Assembly: GCF_011300455.1 (NCBI RefSeq)
Contig: NZ_CP049869.1
Location: 124,001 to 188,000, forward strand
Source: Sphingomonas piscis
Lineage (GTDB): Bacteria; Pseudomonadota; Alphaproteobacteria; Sphingomonadales; Sphingomonadaceae
Reading direction: 5' to 3'
DNA length: 64,000 nucleotides
How positions within the stretch are numbered: the stretch's first letter is position 1; each line of letters begins with the position of its first letter. Below the pieces are notes generated by a model. It saw only the letters and a list, made by a program, of their open reading frames with translations. It was not told where the DNA came from and did not search any database. The position numbers were made by a program, and so were the translations under genes. Below, one piece after another: positions 34,763 through 44,204 of the stretch.

Positions 34763-35842
34763 TCAGCCGCGAAGCGCGACCCTTCCGCCGGCATGCTGGT
34801 CGAGGCGCCCTGCAAGGTCGAGTTCCAGCAAGGCGAGTTGGACATCGCCGCTGGAAAGTCCGGACTGGCGGACGATCTCATCCACCGCGACCGGCGACGG
34901 CCCGAGCAATTCCTGCACCAGGCTCACGGCCTGCGGATCCTCGCGCACCACGGAGGGCGCAGGTGGATCGGCAGGCCTCGTGCGAGCACCGGCACTGCCC
35001 GGCTGGATTGCCTCGATTACGTCCGCGGCGTTCTGGATTAGGGTCGCGCCGTCGCGGATAAGTTGGTTGCAGCCCTGGGCCCGCGGGTCGAGCGGGAAGC
35101 CGGGCACTGCCAGCACCTCCCGCCCCGCTTCCGCTGCCAGTCGGGCGGTGATCAGCGATCCGGACCGTGGCGCGGCTTCGACCACAACTGTGCCGAGGCT
35201 CATGCCGGCGATGATCCGATTACGGTAAGGGAAGTGGCGGGCGCGTGGTTCGGTGCCCGGCGGCATTTCAGCGAGCACCAGCCCGCGTGCGAACATCGCC
35301 TCCTGGCGCGCACGGTTCTCTGGCGGGTAGAAGATGTCGATCCCGCCTGCGACCACACCGACAGTGCCGCCGTCGATCGCGCCGTCGTGCGCCGCCGCAT
35401 CAATCCCTCGTGCCAGGCCGGAAACGACCAACAAACCGGCTTCCGACAAATCGTGGGCCAGCATGCGCGCGAAGCGGCACGCCGCGGCCGACGCGTTGCG
35501 GGCCCCGACAATCGCCACTGCGGGGCGTTCAAGCAGTGATAGTTGGCCCTTCGCAACAACAAGCGGAGGCGCATCGTCCAGTTCGGCAAGCGGTGGCGGG
35601 TAGAGGCCCTGCCCGAGCACGAGGTAGCGGGCACCGAGCGCCTGCACCTGCCCCACCTCTCGCTCCGCCTGCGCCCTCCCGAACAATGCCGGCGGCCGTC
35701 CACCACCGCGACGCGCCAAGTCGGGCACTGCGTCCAGCGCCGCAGCGGGGCTGCCGAAGCGGCGGATCAGCTGACGGTAAGTGATTGGACCTATGCCCGG
35801 CGTGCGCAGCAGCCGGACGCGGTCGATCAGGTCGTCAGTCAC
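34763..35842 (-). CDS. dprA: DNA processing protein DprA
   Basis: DprA binds incoming single-stranded DNA during transformation and loads RecA. The 359-residue protein has an N-terminal helical domain with helix-hairpin-helix-like LRTPGIGPITYRQL. The Rossmann fold core has VAIVGARNAS, SGLARGIDAAAH, VVEAAPRSGSLITA and VPGFPLDPRAQGCNQLI. A C-terminal winged helix (VAVDEIVRQSGLSSGDVQLALLELD) completes it. It sits between plsY (8-nt overlap) and topA. With the ComM-type gene at 7.5 kb it hints at natural competence. Confidence 0.94.
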   Translation of the reverse strand: MTDDLIDRVRLLRTPGIGPITYRQLIRRFGSPAAALDAVPDLARRGGGRPPALFGRAQAEREVGQVQALGARYLVLGQGLYPPPLAELDDAPPLVVAKGQLSLLERPAVAIVGARNASAAACRFARMLAHDLSEAGLLVVSGLARGIDAAAHDGAIDGGTVGVVAGGIDIFYPPENRARQEAMFARGLVLAEMPPGTEPRARHFPYRNRIIAGMSLGTVVVEAAPRSGSLITARLAAEAGREVLAVPGFPLDPRAQGCNQLIRDGATLIQNAADVIEAIQPGSAGARTRPADPPAPSVVREDPQAVSLVQELLGPSPVAVDEIVRQSGLSSGDVQLALLELDLAGRLDQHAGGRVALRG

Positions 35843-36446
35843 CCTTCCCCTTCCCGATGCGTGGCTCGGTTCCAGCCCTCAGCCGGGCAATGTTGGTCCG
35901 GTGTTTCCAAACCACCAGCAATGCGAAACCGAGCAGCATTGGGAATAAGGCGGGCGCGGATGAGAATTGTTCGCGGCCAAGCACGGCGGCCGTGACCGGG
36001 GCGCTGATCGCCGCCGCCATTCCTGCCACGGACGAGATTCGGATCGTCAGCAGCAGGAGGACCCACACCGCGGCATAAACGGCAGCGGCAATCGGCAAGA
36101 GAAAGATCAGGATGCCGAGGAAGGTGGCGACGCCCTTGCCACCCATGAACTTCAACCACACCGGGTAAAGGTGGCCGATCAACGCACCCGCAGCAGCGAG
36201 ATGCTCGAAACCGGGAAAATGATGATGCGCGACCAGAACGGCGACCGTGCCCTTCAGCGCGTCGAGGATCAGGGTCGCGGCGGCCAGTCCCTTCGACCCC
36301 GTCCGAAGCACATTGGTCGCCCCGATGTTTCCAGACCCGATGGCGCGCAGATCGCCCTTGCCGAAAAGGCGTGTCAGGATCAGGCCGAACGGGATGGATC
36401 CCAGCAGGTAACCGATTGCGAATACGAGCAGCGCCTGCGGGTCCAT
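35835..36446 (-). CDS. plsY: Glycerol-3-phosphate acyltransferase PlsY
   Basis: PlsY transfers the acyl group of acyl-phosphate to glycerol-3-phosphate, the first step of phospholipid synthesis. The 203-residue protein has about five to seven membrane helices and the three conserved loops GSIPFGLI, GSGNIGATNVLRTG and FMGGKGVATFLG. The KHRTNIARLRAGTEPRIGKG end is also typical. The ATG at 36446 is the natural start; the frame stays open upstream through Arg-rich non-coding sequence. It diverges from murI with 56 nt between starts. Confidence 0.95.
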   Translation of the reverse strand: MDPQALLVFAIGYLLGSIPFGLILTRLFGKGDLRAIGSGNIGATNVLRTGSKGLAAATLILDALKGTVAVLVAHHHFPGFEHLAAAGALIGHLYPVWLKFMGGKGVATFLGILIFLLPIAAAVYAAVWVLLLLTIRISSVAGMAAAISAPVTAAVLGREQFSSAPALFPMLLGFALLVVWKHRTNIARLRAGTEPRIGKGKGD

Positions 36447-36502
36447 AGTGTCGGTTGGTAGGCAAAGTTGCGAGGCGGCGCAACGCACGGCAAAGCAGGT
36501 CC

Positions 36503-37294
36503 ATGAATCCCGACGCTCCAATCCTGTTCTTCGATTCCGGCGTCGGCGGCCTGTCCGTGCTTCAACCGACCCGCACACTGCTGCCCAACGCGCCCGTCGT
36601 CTACGTCGCCGACAGCGCCGGCTTCCCTTATGGCAAGCGAAGCGAGAAGGAGATTGCGTCGCGGGTCCCGGCACTCCTGGGCCGCCTGGTGGAGCGCTTC
36701 AGGCCGCGGCTGGCGGTCATCGCCTGTAATACCGCATCGACGATCGCACTGGAACATGTCCGCTCCGCGCTCGACCTTCCCGTGGTCGGCACGGTCCCTG
36801 CGATCAAACCTGCCGGCGAACGGTCGACAACCCGGGTGATCGGCGTGCTTGGCACCGAGGCGACCGTCCGCCAGCCTTATGTCGACGACCTCGCCAGCCG
36901 CTATGCCGCCGACTGCAGCGTCATTCGCCATGGCTCCCCCGAACTGGTCGAACTCGCCGAAGCCAAGCTGGCGGGGAACGCGGTAGATGCTGCGGACGTG
37001 AAAGCAGCCGTAGCACCGATGCTCGCCCACCCGGATGGCGAGCGGATGGATGTGGTCGTCCTCGCCTGCACACATTTCCCGTTGCTTGGCGACGAAATGC
37101 GGAACGCGCTTCCCGGTGTCGCTACCGTCGACGGTGGCCTCGGCATTGCGCGCCGTATCGCCTACCTGACCCGCGATCAGGTCTGGCCGACCGTGCCCCG
37201 TTCGAACGTCGCCGTCTTCACCGGCCTTCCGCCGCGCGGCCCACTTCTTGGCACGCTTGCCAGCTTCGGACTGGACGAGATCAGCACCCTTTAG
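36503..37294 (+). CDS. murI: Glutamate racemase
   Basis: MurI makes D-glutamate for peptidoglycan. The 263-residue protein carries the catalytic pair of cysteines in IACNTAST and LACTHFPLL, the N-terminal FFDSGVGGLSVL, and DSAGFPYGKRSE. The family segment near the end reads DGGLGIARR. The ATG at 36503 gives the standard N terminus; an upstream ATG at 36455 would add 16 basic residues. Its stop is followed directly by the Fur-like box of hemA. Confidence 0.93.
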   Translation: MNPDAPILFFDSGVGGLSVLQPTRTLLPNAPVVYVADSAGFPYGKRSEKEIASRVPALLGRLVERFRPRLAVIACNTASTIALEHVRSALDLPVVGTVPAIKPAGERSTTRVIGVLGTEATVRQPYVDDLASRYAADCSVIRHGSPELVELAEAKLAGNAVDAADVKAAVAPMLAHPDGERMDVVVLACTHFPLLGDEMRNALPGVATVDGGLGIARRIAYLTRDQVWPTVPRSNVAVFTGLPPRGPLLGTLASFGLDEISTL

Positions 37295-37311
37295 TTGCGA
37301 GTCATTCGCAA
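37295..37311 (+). promoter_or_regulatory. Fur-like iron box upstream of hemA
   Basis: TTGCGAGTCATTCGCAA is an inverted repeat with perfect 6-bp arms. Read as 7-1-7 it is TGCGAGT-C-ATTCGCA, close to the Fur consensus TGAnAAT-n-ATTnTCA. It starts right after the murI stop and lies 47 nt before the hemA ATG. Iron control of hemA is therefore plausible, by pattern only. Confidence 0.5.
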
Positions 37312-37358
37312 TGGAAATGCCTGTCACAAAGGGTTAAAGCGCCGGCGAGCACGGGTTC

Positions 37359-38570
37359 ATGGATTATAACAGCATCTTCAAGGCCGCGATCGATCGGCTG
37401 CACGACGAAGACCGCTATCGCGTCTTCATCGACATCCTTCGTACCAAAGGCCAGTATCCGAATGCCCGCTGCTTCGGCGGCAATGGCCCCAAACCGATCA
37501 CCGTCTGGTGCTCCAACGACTATCTCGGCATGGGCCAGCACCCGTCCGTGATCGCGGCGATGGAGGAAGCGCTGCACGATGTCGGCGCCGGCTCCGGCGG
37601 CACCCGCAACATCGGCGGCAACACCCATTACCATGTGCAGCTTGAGGCCGAACTCGCCTCGCTTCACGGCAAGGAAGCCGCACTGCTGTTCACTTCTGGC
37701 TATGTCTCCAACGAGGCCGCGCTGTCGACGCTCGGCAAATTGCTCCCCGGCTGCGTCATCTTCTCGGACGAGCTCAACCACGCGTCCATGATCGCAGGCA
37801 TCAAGAGCAGTGGCTGCGAAAAGCGCATCTTCCGCCACAACGACCTTGAGCATCTTGAAGAATTGCTGGCGGCGGAAGATCCCGAAACGCCCAAGCTGAT
37901 CGCGTTTGAAAGCGTCTATTCGATGGACGGCGACGTCGCGCCGATCGCCGACATCTGCGACCTCGCCGACCGCTACGGCGCCCTCACCTATCTCGACGAG
38001 GTCCACGCGGTCGGCATGTACGGTGCACACGGCGGCGGCATTTCGGAGCGCGACGGAGTCGCCGACCGACTGACCATCATCGAAGGCACGCTCGGCAAGG
38101 CGTTCGGGGTCATGGGTGGCTATATCGCGGCCGACAAGACCATCGTCGACTGCATCCGCAGCTACGCGCCCGGCTTTATCTTCACTACCAGCCTGTCGCC
38201 GGTGCTGGTCGCCGGCGTCCTCGCCAGTGTCCGCCACCTCAAGGCCAGCAACGAGGAACGCCAGGCGCAGCAGAATGCCGCAGCCATGCTCAAGGCCAAG
38301 TTCCTGGACGCCGGCCTGCCGCTGATGCCCAGCGTCACCCACATCGTGCCGTTGCTCGTAGGCTGTCCGGCCAAGGCCAAGCGCATCAGCGACATCTTGC
38401 TCGCCGAATACGGCTTCTACGTTCAGCCGATCAACTATCCCACCGTCCCCCGCGGCACCGAGCGCCTCCGCTTCACGCCAGGGCCGACGCACAGCGAAGC
38501 GCTGATGGATCAGCTGACGACCGCTCTGGTCGAGGTCTGGGACCGCCTGGAGATGAAGAAGGCCGCCTAA
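37359..38570 (+). CDS. hemA: 5-aminolevulinate synthase
   Basis: ALA synthase condenses glycine and succinyl-CoA to 5-aminolevulinate, the first step of heme synthesis by the C4 (Shemin) route typical of alphaproteobacteria. The 403-residue PLP enzyme begins [20 protein letters not shown]. It shows the Gly-rich [14 protein letters not shown], the PLP-ring segment [12 protein letters not shown] and the Schiff-base Lys in [22 protein letters not shown] follows. It is preceded by a Fur-like palindrome. Confidence 0.97.
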   Translation: MDYNSIFKAAIDRLHDEDRYRVFIDILRTKGQYPNARCFGGNGPKPITVWCSNDYLGMGQHPSVIAAMEEALHDVGAGSGGTRNIGGNTHYHVQLEAELASLHGKEAALLFTSGYVSNEAALSTLGKLLPGCVIFSDELNHASMIAGIKSSGCEKRIFRHNDLEHLEELLAAEDPETPKLIAFESVYSMDGDVAPIADICDLADRYGALTYLDEVHAVGMYGAHGGGISERDGVADRLTIIEGTLGKAFGVMGGYIAADKTIVDCIRSYAPGFIFTTSLSPVLVAGVLASVRHLKASNEERQAQQNAAAMLKAKFLDAGLPLMPSVTHIVPLLVGCPAKAKRISDILLAEYGFYVQPINYPTVPRGTERLRFTPGPTHSEALMDQLTTALVEVWDRLEMKKAA

Positions 38571-38655
38571 ACCTTCGTCGCGGTGGACGAAATGCCCACT
38601 AGTGCCTGACTTGAGACCTGCTAAACCTCGACCACTTTTCAGGGGGCAGTGCCGC

Positions 38656-40260
38656 TTGCGTTCTATTCGCGTGCACCTTTTCGCGCTCGTCGGCGTCTGC
38701 CTGTTGCTCGCCGCCCTCGCGTTCGGGTTGGTTGTTCTTCAGGCGAGGCAAATCTCCCGCCAGCAAGCCGAGGCGCAGGCGCGGGAAACCTCGCGAGCCC
38801 TCTCCCTCGCCGTCGATCGGGAGCTTGAGCGCGGCCAGGGCATCCTGCTTGCACTTGGCGCGTCCGAGGCGGCCGAACGGCATGACTGGGCAGCGCTTGA
38901 CCGGCAGGCCCGCGCGGCGTTTCGCGATCCCCACGCGTGGATCGTCGTTCACGATCGGCGTGGCCAGCAATGGGTCAATACGCGGCTGCCCGTCGGGGCA
39001 AGATTGCCGAGAACACCACCGCCACTTGCGATGTGGCGGGAGATTGCTGGTGGCAAGCCTAGGGTCTGCAACCTTGTCCACGGCGCGATCGAACCGAACA
39101 TCGTCTGCGTGGATGTGCCACTAAAAGCCGGCGGAACTCCGGAATATGCCATCTCGATGGTCATCAACCCGGAGCGGTTTGGCTCGATCCTCATCCGCGA
39201 GAAGATTGGCGGCGGCAATGTCGCTACGCTTGTAGACCGCAACGGAGCAGTGATCTGGCGCAACATCCGGCCGCTCCAGTTTGTCGGCAGGCCGGCGACG
39301 GGCGCAATGATGAAGGCGCTGGCGAGCGGCGCGCAATCCGCCACTCTCGAAAGCAAGAGTCTGGACGGCGTCGACATGCTCTCCGCCTTCCGGCGCTCGC
39401 CAATGTCGGGCTGGGCCGTAATCGTCGGAACACCGCTGAGCGAAATCGACATGGCCACAAACAAGGCCATTCGCAGCGGGTCGCTCCTCGCCCTTGCCGT
39501 GCTGGCGCTCGCCGCCTTTTTGGCGACAGCAATCGGCGCGCGCCTCGTCTCTTCCATCAACAAGCTGCTCATCGTCAGCGAGCAGGGCGACAACGGCAAG
39601 CCCCTTCATACCGGGTTCCGCGAGGTCGATCGCGTGGCAAGCGCGCTGAACGCGTCCGACGCCGCCCGTCGCGAAAGCCAGCGCCACCAGCAGATGCTGG
39701 TGGGCGAGCTCAACCACCGGGTAAAGAACACGCTCGCCATCGTGCAGAGCCTCGCACATCAAACGTTCCGGAAGAATGCCTCCCCGGATGCGGCGATTTC
39801 CGCGTTTGAGGCGCGGCTCCAGGCCCTTGCCGCCGCCCACAACCTCCTGACTCGGGAAAAGTGGGATTCCGCCTCCATGCTGGAGGTGGTGAAGACCGCC
39901 ATGGGCCCGTTCTGCAGCATGGACCGGTGCGACATCGAAGGGCCGGACCTCCGCCTTTTGCCGCAAACCGCCGTCAGTCTTGCGCTGGCACTGCATGAGC
40001 TGGCGACGAACGCTTCGAAATATGGGGCGCTGACGACCGACGCGGGCAAGATCGTCCTTCGCTGGAGCGCCGACGACGGGCATTTCACCATGTCGTGGGA
40101 GGAGCGCGGCGGACCTTTGGTCAAGCCACCTCAAGCCGAGGGCTTCGGCATGCGCCTCCTGAAGCGCAGCCTCGCGGCCGAAATCCGCGGCACGGCGGAA
40201 GTGGAATTTGCGCCCGAAGGTCTCAGGGCCAGACTTGCGGGAAGGCTCAGCCAGGGGTGA
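38656..40260 (+). CDS. HWE-family sensor histidine kinase
   Basis: This protein of about 534 residues has an N-terminal membrane helix (VHLFALVGVCLLLAALAFGL). An extracytoplasmic sensor of about 240 residues, probably Cache-like, precedes a second helix (LLALAVLALAAFLATAIGARL) and a HAMP-like linker. The kinase follows, with the phospho-acceptor His in GELNHRVKNTLAIVQSL and the N box LHELATNASKYGAL. SWEERGGP gives the WxE hallmark. HWE kinases often regulate general stress or light responses in alphaproteobacteria. No response regulator is adjacent. TTG 38656 follows AGGGGG with 9 nt spacing; GTG 38602 is an alternative. Confidence 0.86.
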   Translation: MRSIRVHLFALVGVCLLLAALAFGLVVLQARQISRQQAEAQARETSRALSLAVDRELERGQGILLALGASEAAERHDWAALDRQARAAFRDPHAWIVVHDRRGQQWVNTRLPVGARLPRTPPPLAMWREIAGGKPRVCNLVHGAIEPNIVCVDVPLKAGGTPEYAISMVINPERFGSILIREKIGGGNVATLVDRNGAVIWRNIRPLQFVGRPATGAMMKALASGAQSATLESKSLDGVDMLSAFRRSPMSGWAVIVGTPLSEIDMATNKAIRSGSLLALAVLALAAFLATAIGARLVSSINKLLIVSEQGDNGKPLHTGFREVDRVASALNASDAARRESQRHQQMLVGELNHRVKNTLAIVQSLAHQTFRKNASPDAAISAFEARLQALAAAHNLLTREKWDSASMLEVVKTAMGPFCSMDRCDIEGPDLRLLPQTAVSLALALHELATNASKYGALTTDAGKIVLRWSADDGHFTMSWEERGGPLVKPPQAEGFGMRLLKRSLAAEIRGTAEVEFAPEGLRARLAGRLSQG

Positions 40261-40397
40261 GTCCCGGCCGCTCGCCTACGGCATCGAACCTGTGCTTTGC
40301 GTTCCTGCAGGGATAAGCGGCGCGGTAGCTTTTGTGACCTTCGGGCCGAGGTTGCGGGTGGCGAAATCGCGTCGGGGGCGCTAGAGGCTCAGGACAC

Positions 40398-40844
40398 ATG
40401 AACATCGCGCTCGCCTCCGATCATGCCGGGTACGGCCTGAAGGACGAACTCGTGGGCTGGCTCCGCGAGCAGGGTCATGACGTGATCGACCTTGGCACCA
40501 ATGGGCCGGAGAGCGTCGACTATCCATCCTACGGCGCTTTAGTCGCCGAAGCCGTGGCAGGCGGTGCCGCCGAGCGCGGGATCGCGGTCTGCGGCTCCGG
40601 CATAGGCATCTCCATCGCCGTCAACCGCAACCCGGCCTGCCGCTGCGCCCGGGTCGACGATCCAGTTTCGGCGCAGCTTGCACGCGAGCATAACGATGCC
40701 AATGTTCTGGCCCTCGGTGCCAGGCTGATCGGCAGCGACATGGCCAGGGCCTGCGTCGCGGCATTCCTCGAAACTCCATTCGCCGGCGGGCGCCACGCGC
40801 GCCGTGTCGATCAACTTTCCAAGCCCCTACAGGACAGCGACTGA
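40398..40844 (+). CDS. rpiB: Ribose 5-phosphate isomerase B
   Basis: RpiB interconverts ribose 5-phosphate and ribulose 5-phosphate. The 148-residue protein has the family start [16 protein letters not shown], the anion-binding [15 protein letters not shown], the catalytic Cys in [14 protein letters not shown], and [16 protein letters not shown]. The glyA ATG begins at its last stop base, so the two are co-translated; rpiB-glyA-nrdR order is common in alphaproteobacteria. The enzyme also connects ribose from nucleoside salvage to central metabolism. Confidence 0.95.
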   Translation: MNIALASDHAGYGLKDELVGWLREQGHDVIDLGTNGPESVDYPSYGALVAEAVAGGAAERGIAVCGSGIGISIAVNRNPACRCARVDDPVSAQLAREHNDANVLALGARLIGSDMARACVAAFLETPFAGGRHARRVDQLSKPLQDSD

Positions 40845-42145
40845 TGGCTACGGCAGCGAACTTGAACGACGTGCAGCCGGAAGGCTTCTTCACCCGCCGC
40901 TTAGGCGATGCAGACACCGCAGTGGCCGATGCCATCCGGCAGGAGCTGGAGCGCGAGCAGAACCAGATCGAGCTGATTGCCTCGGAGAACATTGTCAGCC
41001 GCGCCGTGCTGGAGGCGCAGGGATCGGTCTTCACCAACAAGTATGCGGAAGGTTATCCTGGTCGCCGCTACTACCAAGGCTGTCACCCGTCCGACGTGGT
41101 CGAGCAGCTGGCGATCGACCGCGCCAAGCAACTTTTCGGGTGCGGCTTCGCCAACGTCCAGCCGCACTCCGGAGCCCAGGCCAATGGCGCGGTGATGATG
41201 GCGCTGCTTCAGCCCGGCGACACGATCATGGGCATGAGCCTCGCGGCAGGCGGCCACCTGACGCACGGCGCGCCGCCTGCGCAGTCCGGCAAATGGTTCA
41301 ACGCCGTTCAATATGGCGTGCGCGAGGACGATCACCGCATCGACTTCGACGAGGTCGAGCGGCTTGCCCGCGAAAGCCGGCCGAAACTGATCATCGCCGG
41401 CGGCTCCGCCTACCCGCGCCACATCGACTTCGCCCGCTTCCGCGCCATCGCTGACGAAGTCGGCGCCCTGTTCATGGTCGACATGGCCCACTTCGCCGGC
41501 CTCGTTGCGGCCGGCGAGCACCCGTCGCCCTTCGGCCACGCCCATGTGGTCACCACCACGACCCACAAGACTCTGCGCGGCCCGCGCGGCGGGATGGTGA
41601 TGACTGACGACGAAGCCATTGCCAAGAAGATCAACTCGGCCGTTTTCCCCGGCCTCCAGGGCGGCCCGCTGATGCACGTCATCGCCGCCAAGGCGGTGGC
41701 GTTCGGCGAAGCGCTGCAGCCTGATTTCAAAACCTACGCCAAGGCGGTGATCGCCAACGCCCAGGCACTTGCCGGACGATTGAAGGAGCGCGGCGCCGAC
41801 GTGGTTGCCGGCGGAACCGACACCCACCTGGCCCTGATTGACCTCCGTCCGCTCGGCCTCACCGGCAAGGATGCCGACGAGGCGCTGGAGCGCGCCGGCA
41901 TCACCTGCAACAAGAACGGCGTTCCGTTCGACCCGCTGCCGCCAATGAAGACCAGCGGCATTCGCGTCGGTTCGCCCGCCGGGACCACCCGCGGCTTCGG
42001 CGAGGCGGAGTTCCGCGACATTGCCGACATGGTCGCCGACGTGCTCGACGGGCTCAAGGCAACGGGCGCCGAGGGCAATGCCGAAGTCGAGCGGCAGGTG
42101 AACGCCCGCGTTCGCTCGCTCTGCGCGCGCTTCCCCATCTACTAG
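40844..42145 (+). CDS. glyA: Serine hydroxymethyltransferase
   Basis: GlyA converts serine and tetrahydrofolate to glycine and 5,10-methylene-THF. The 433-residue PLP enzyme shows [33 protein letters not shown] and FVDMAH-type residues ([13 protein letters not shown]). The PLP Lys is in [14 protein letters not shown]. It is complete at both ends. It lies between rpiB (1-base overlap) and nrdR (13-nt gap). Glycine made here is also the substrate of the nearby ALA synthase. Confidence 0.97.
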   Translation: MATAANLNDVQPEGFFTRRLGDADTAVADAIRQELEREQNQIELIASENIVSRAVLEAQGSVFTNKYAEGYPGRRYYQGCHPSDVVEQLAIDRAKQLFGCGFANVQPHSGAQANGAVMMALLQPGDTIMGMSLAAGGHLTHGAPPAQSGKWFNAVQYGVREDDHRIDFDEVERLARESRPKLIIAGGSAYPRHIDFARFRAIADEVGALFMVDMAHFAGLVAAGEHPSPFGHAHVVTTTTHKTLRGPRGGMVMTDDEAIAKKINSAVFPGLQGGPLMHVIAAKAVAFGEALQPDFKTYAKAVIANAQALAGRLKERGADVVAGGTDTHLALIDLRPLGLTGKDADEALERAGITCNKNGVPFDPLPPMKTSGIRVGSPAGTTRGFGEAEFRDIADMVADVLDGLKATGAEGNAEVERQVNARVRSLCARFPIY

Positions 42146-42158
42146 GACCTCTAGCCGC

Positions 42159-42641
42159 TTGCGTTGCCCCTTCTGCGCCCACGAAGACAGCCAGGTTAAG
42201 GACAGCCGCCCAAGCGAGGACGGCGCCGCCATCCGCCGTCGCCGTCAGTGCGAGGCTTGCGGCGCGCGCTTTACGACGTTCGAGCGAGTGCAACTGCGCG
42301 ACCTCACCGTCGTCAAGAAGGACGGCAAGCGCGAGCCGTTCGACCGCTCCAAGCTTGAGCGCGCCATCGGGCACGCCTGCCGCAAGCGCGATATCGATGC
42401 GTCCAAGATCGACCGGCTGGTCAGCGGCGTTCAGCGCCAGATGGAGACGACCGGCGACGAAGTGCCATCGGTGAAGATCGGCGAGGCGGTGATGGCCGGC
42501 CTGAAGTCCCTCGACCACGTCGCCTACATCCGCTTCGCAAGCATCTACAAGGACTTCAACGAACCGGGCGACTTTGCCGAAATCGCCGAGCGAGTCGAGA
42601 AAGAGGGTGTGGCGCCGCCCGGCCAGAACAAGCTGCTGTGA
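42159..42641 (+). CDS. nrdR: Transcriptional repressor NrdR
   Basis: NrdR senses ATP/dATP and represses ribonucleotide reductase genes. The 160-residue protein has the N-terminal zinc finger CPFCAHED...[12 protein letters not shown] and an ATP-cone domain ([20 protein letters not shown]). A typical [15 protein letters not shown] end follows. The start is TTG at 42159, giving MRCPFC, the invariant family N terminus. Its stop overlaps the trmJ start by 4 nt. Confidence 0.95.
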   Translation: MRCPFCAHEDSQVKDSRPSEDGAAIRRRRQCEACGARFTTFERVQLRDLTVVKKDGKREPFDRSKLERAIGHACRKRDIDASKIDRLVSGVQRQMETTGDEVPSVKIGEAVMAGLKSLDHVAYIRFASIYKDFNEPGDFAEIAERVEKEGVAPPGQNKLL

Positions 42642-43357
42642 GCGCCGACCCCGTCATCGTTCTCGTTCGCCCCCAACTCGGCGAGAACATCGGCAAAGCG
42701 GCGCGCGCCATGCTGAACTTCGGCCTCACCGAAATGCGACTTGTCACCCCTCGCGATGGCTGGCCGAACCCGTCTGCCGGCCCCGCCGCCAGCGGCGCGG
42801 ACATCGTCCTTGAACAAGCGCGGGTCTTCAACTCGGTCCAGGACGCCATCGCTGACTGTTCATTCGTCTACGCCTCCACTGTTCGCCGCCGCGACCTCGT
42901 CATGCCGGTCGTCTCGCCCGAGGAGATGGCCGACGGCATCCACGCTCAGCCAGGTCGCACTGCAATCTTGTTCGGCGCAGAGCGCTCGGGGCTTGAGACC
43001 GAAGACGTCGCACTCGCGAACGCTATCGTCACCGTGCCGATCAACCCGGAGTTCGGGAGCCTCAACCTAGCCCAGGCGGTGATCCTTCTCGCCTACGAAT
43101 GGTCGCGGCGTTCGGACCTTGCCGTGCCGCCCGCCAAGGAGCTTGAGCCTCCCGCGCCGCAAGGCGAGGTCGAGGGAATGATCCGTCAGCTCAACGAAGA
43201 GCTGGAAGCCAAAGGCTACTTTTTCCCGGCGATCCGCGCCGAAGCCACCCGCAACACAATCCGCACCATCTTCACCAAGACCGGCTGGTCGTCGCGGGAG
43301 GTGAAAGCGGTGCGTGGCATCATCCGCGCGTTGGCCTCGCCGCCGCGGCCGCGCTAG
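42638..43357 (+). CDS. trmJ: tRNA/rRNA methyltransferase of the SpoU/TrmJ group
   Basis: This 239-residue SPOUT methyltransferase has [23 protein letters not shown] (motif 1), [14 protein letters not shown] (motif 2) and [16 protein letters not shown] (motif 3), which form the SAM-binding trefoil knot. A C-terminal helical extension ([19 protein letters not shown]) matches TrmJ, which 2'-O-methylates position 32 of tRNAs. Coupled to nrdR by 4 nt. TrmJ rather than another SpoU enzyme is a good but not certain call. Confidence 0.87.
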   Translation: MSADPVIVLVRPQLGENIGKAARAMLNFGLTEMRLVTPRDGWPNPSAGPAASGADIVLEQARVFNSVQDAIADCSFVYASTVRRRDLVMPVVSPEEMADGIHAQPGRTAILFGAERSGLETEDVALANAIVTVPINPEFGSLNLAQAVILLAYEWSRRSDLAVPPAKELEPPAPQGEVEGMIRQLNEELEAKGYFFPAIRAEATRNTIRTIFTKTGWSSREVKAVRGIIRALASPPRPR

Positions 43358-43512
43358 CGCCAAGAACTTGACCAGGAAGGCACCGTTCGCTAGTGGCGCG
43401 CCTTCGCAATTGGCACCGCACCCCGGTGAAGCGGTTGCCCTGCCCTCCTGACCTTCATGAGCAAGCAGCGCGGTTCCGGGTATTTTGACACGACGCAATT
43501 GAAGGAAATCAC

Positions 43513-44126
43513 ATGTCGAAGCGCACCAGCGCCAAGTATAAACTCGACCGTCGCATGGGCGAGAACGTCTTCGGTCGTCCGAAGAGCCCGGTCAACCGCC
43601 GCGAGTACGGCCCGGCCAGCACGGTCAGCGCCGCAAGGGCAAGCTCAGCGACTACGGCATTCAGCTCCGCGCCAAGCAGAAGCTGAAGGGCTATTACGGC
43701 GACATCACCGAGAAGCAGTTCAAGCAGACGTTCCAGCAGGCGAGCCGCATGAAGGGCGACGCCAGCCAGAATCTGATCGGCCTGCTCGAGCGGCGTCTCG
43801 ACATGATCGTATACCGCGCCAAGTTCGCGCCGACGATCTGGGCCGCCCGCCAGCTGGTCAGCCACGGCCACATCCGCGTCAACGGCGTGAAGTGCAACAT
43901 TGCCAGCCGCCGCGTCGACGTGAACGACGTCATCGAGCTCGGCCCGAAGGCGCAGGAGATGGCTCTGGTCATCGAGGCACAGAGCCTCGCGGAGCGCGAA
44001 GTGCCCGATTACGTGGTTCCGGACGGCACCTCCAAGGTGACCTACACCCGTGTTCCGAAGCTGGACGAGGTGCCCTACCCCGTTCGCATGGAGCCGAACC
44101 TGGTCGTCGAGTTCTATTCGCGCTAA
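43513..44126 (+). pseudogene. rpsD: 30S ribosomal protein S4, interrupted by a one-base frameshift in this sequence
   Basis: S4 nucleates 30S assembly and binds 16S rRNA. The ATG at 43513 has AAGGA 6 nt upstream and gives [20 protein letters not shown], then [13 protein letters not shown]. There the frame is lost at CCCGGCC (43611-43617). Adding one G restores [19 protein letters not shown] and the rest to NLVVEFYSR (204 residues). The S4 RNA-binding domain ([21 protein letters not shown]) is intact in the second frame. S4 is essential, so this is probably an assembly error, not a true pseudogene. A terminator follows. Confidence 0.93.
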
Positions 44127-44149
44127 GCTTCGCAGAAGCAGCGGACGAC

Positions 44150-44183
44150 AAAGGGCGATCCTTCGGGGTCGCCCTTTTTGTTT
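44150..44183 (+). terminator. Intrinsic terminator of rpsD
   Basis: AAAGGGCGA at 44150-44158 pairs with TCGCCCTTT at 44169-44177 around a 10-nt loop, followed by TTGTTTG. It begins 24 nt after the rpsD stop. Confidence 0.85.
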
Positions 44184-44204
44184 GCGCTTGCTAGGCGCGC
44201 CGCC

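Noticed and set aside
43457..44194. A 245-codon plus-strand frame across rpsD
   Set aside because: It is the third frame of rpsD, Arg/Pro/Ser-rich. The real S4 residues are in the other two frames and are joined by adding one G.
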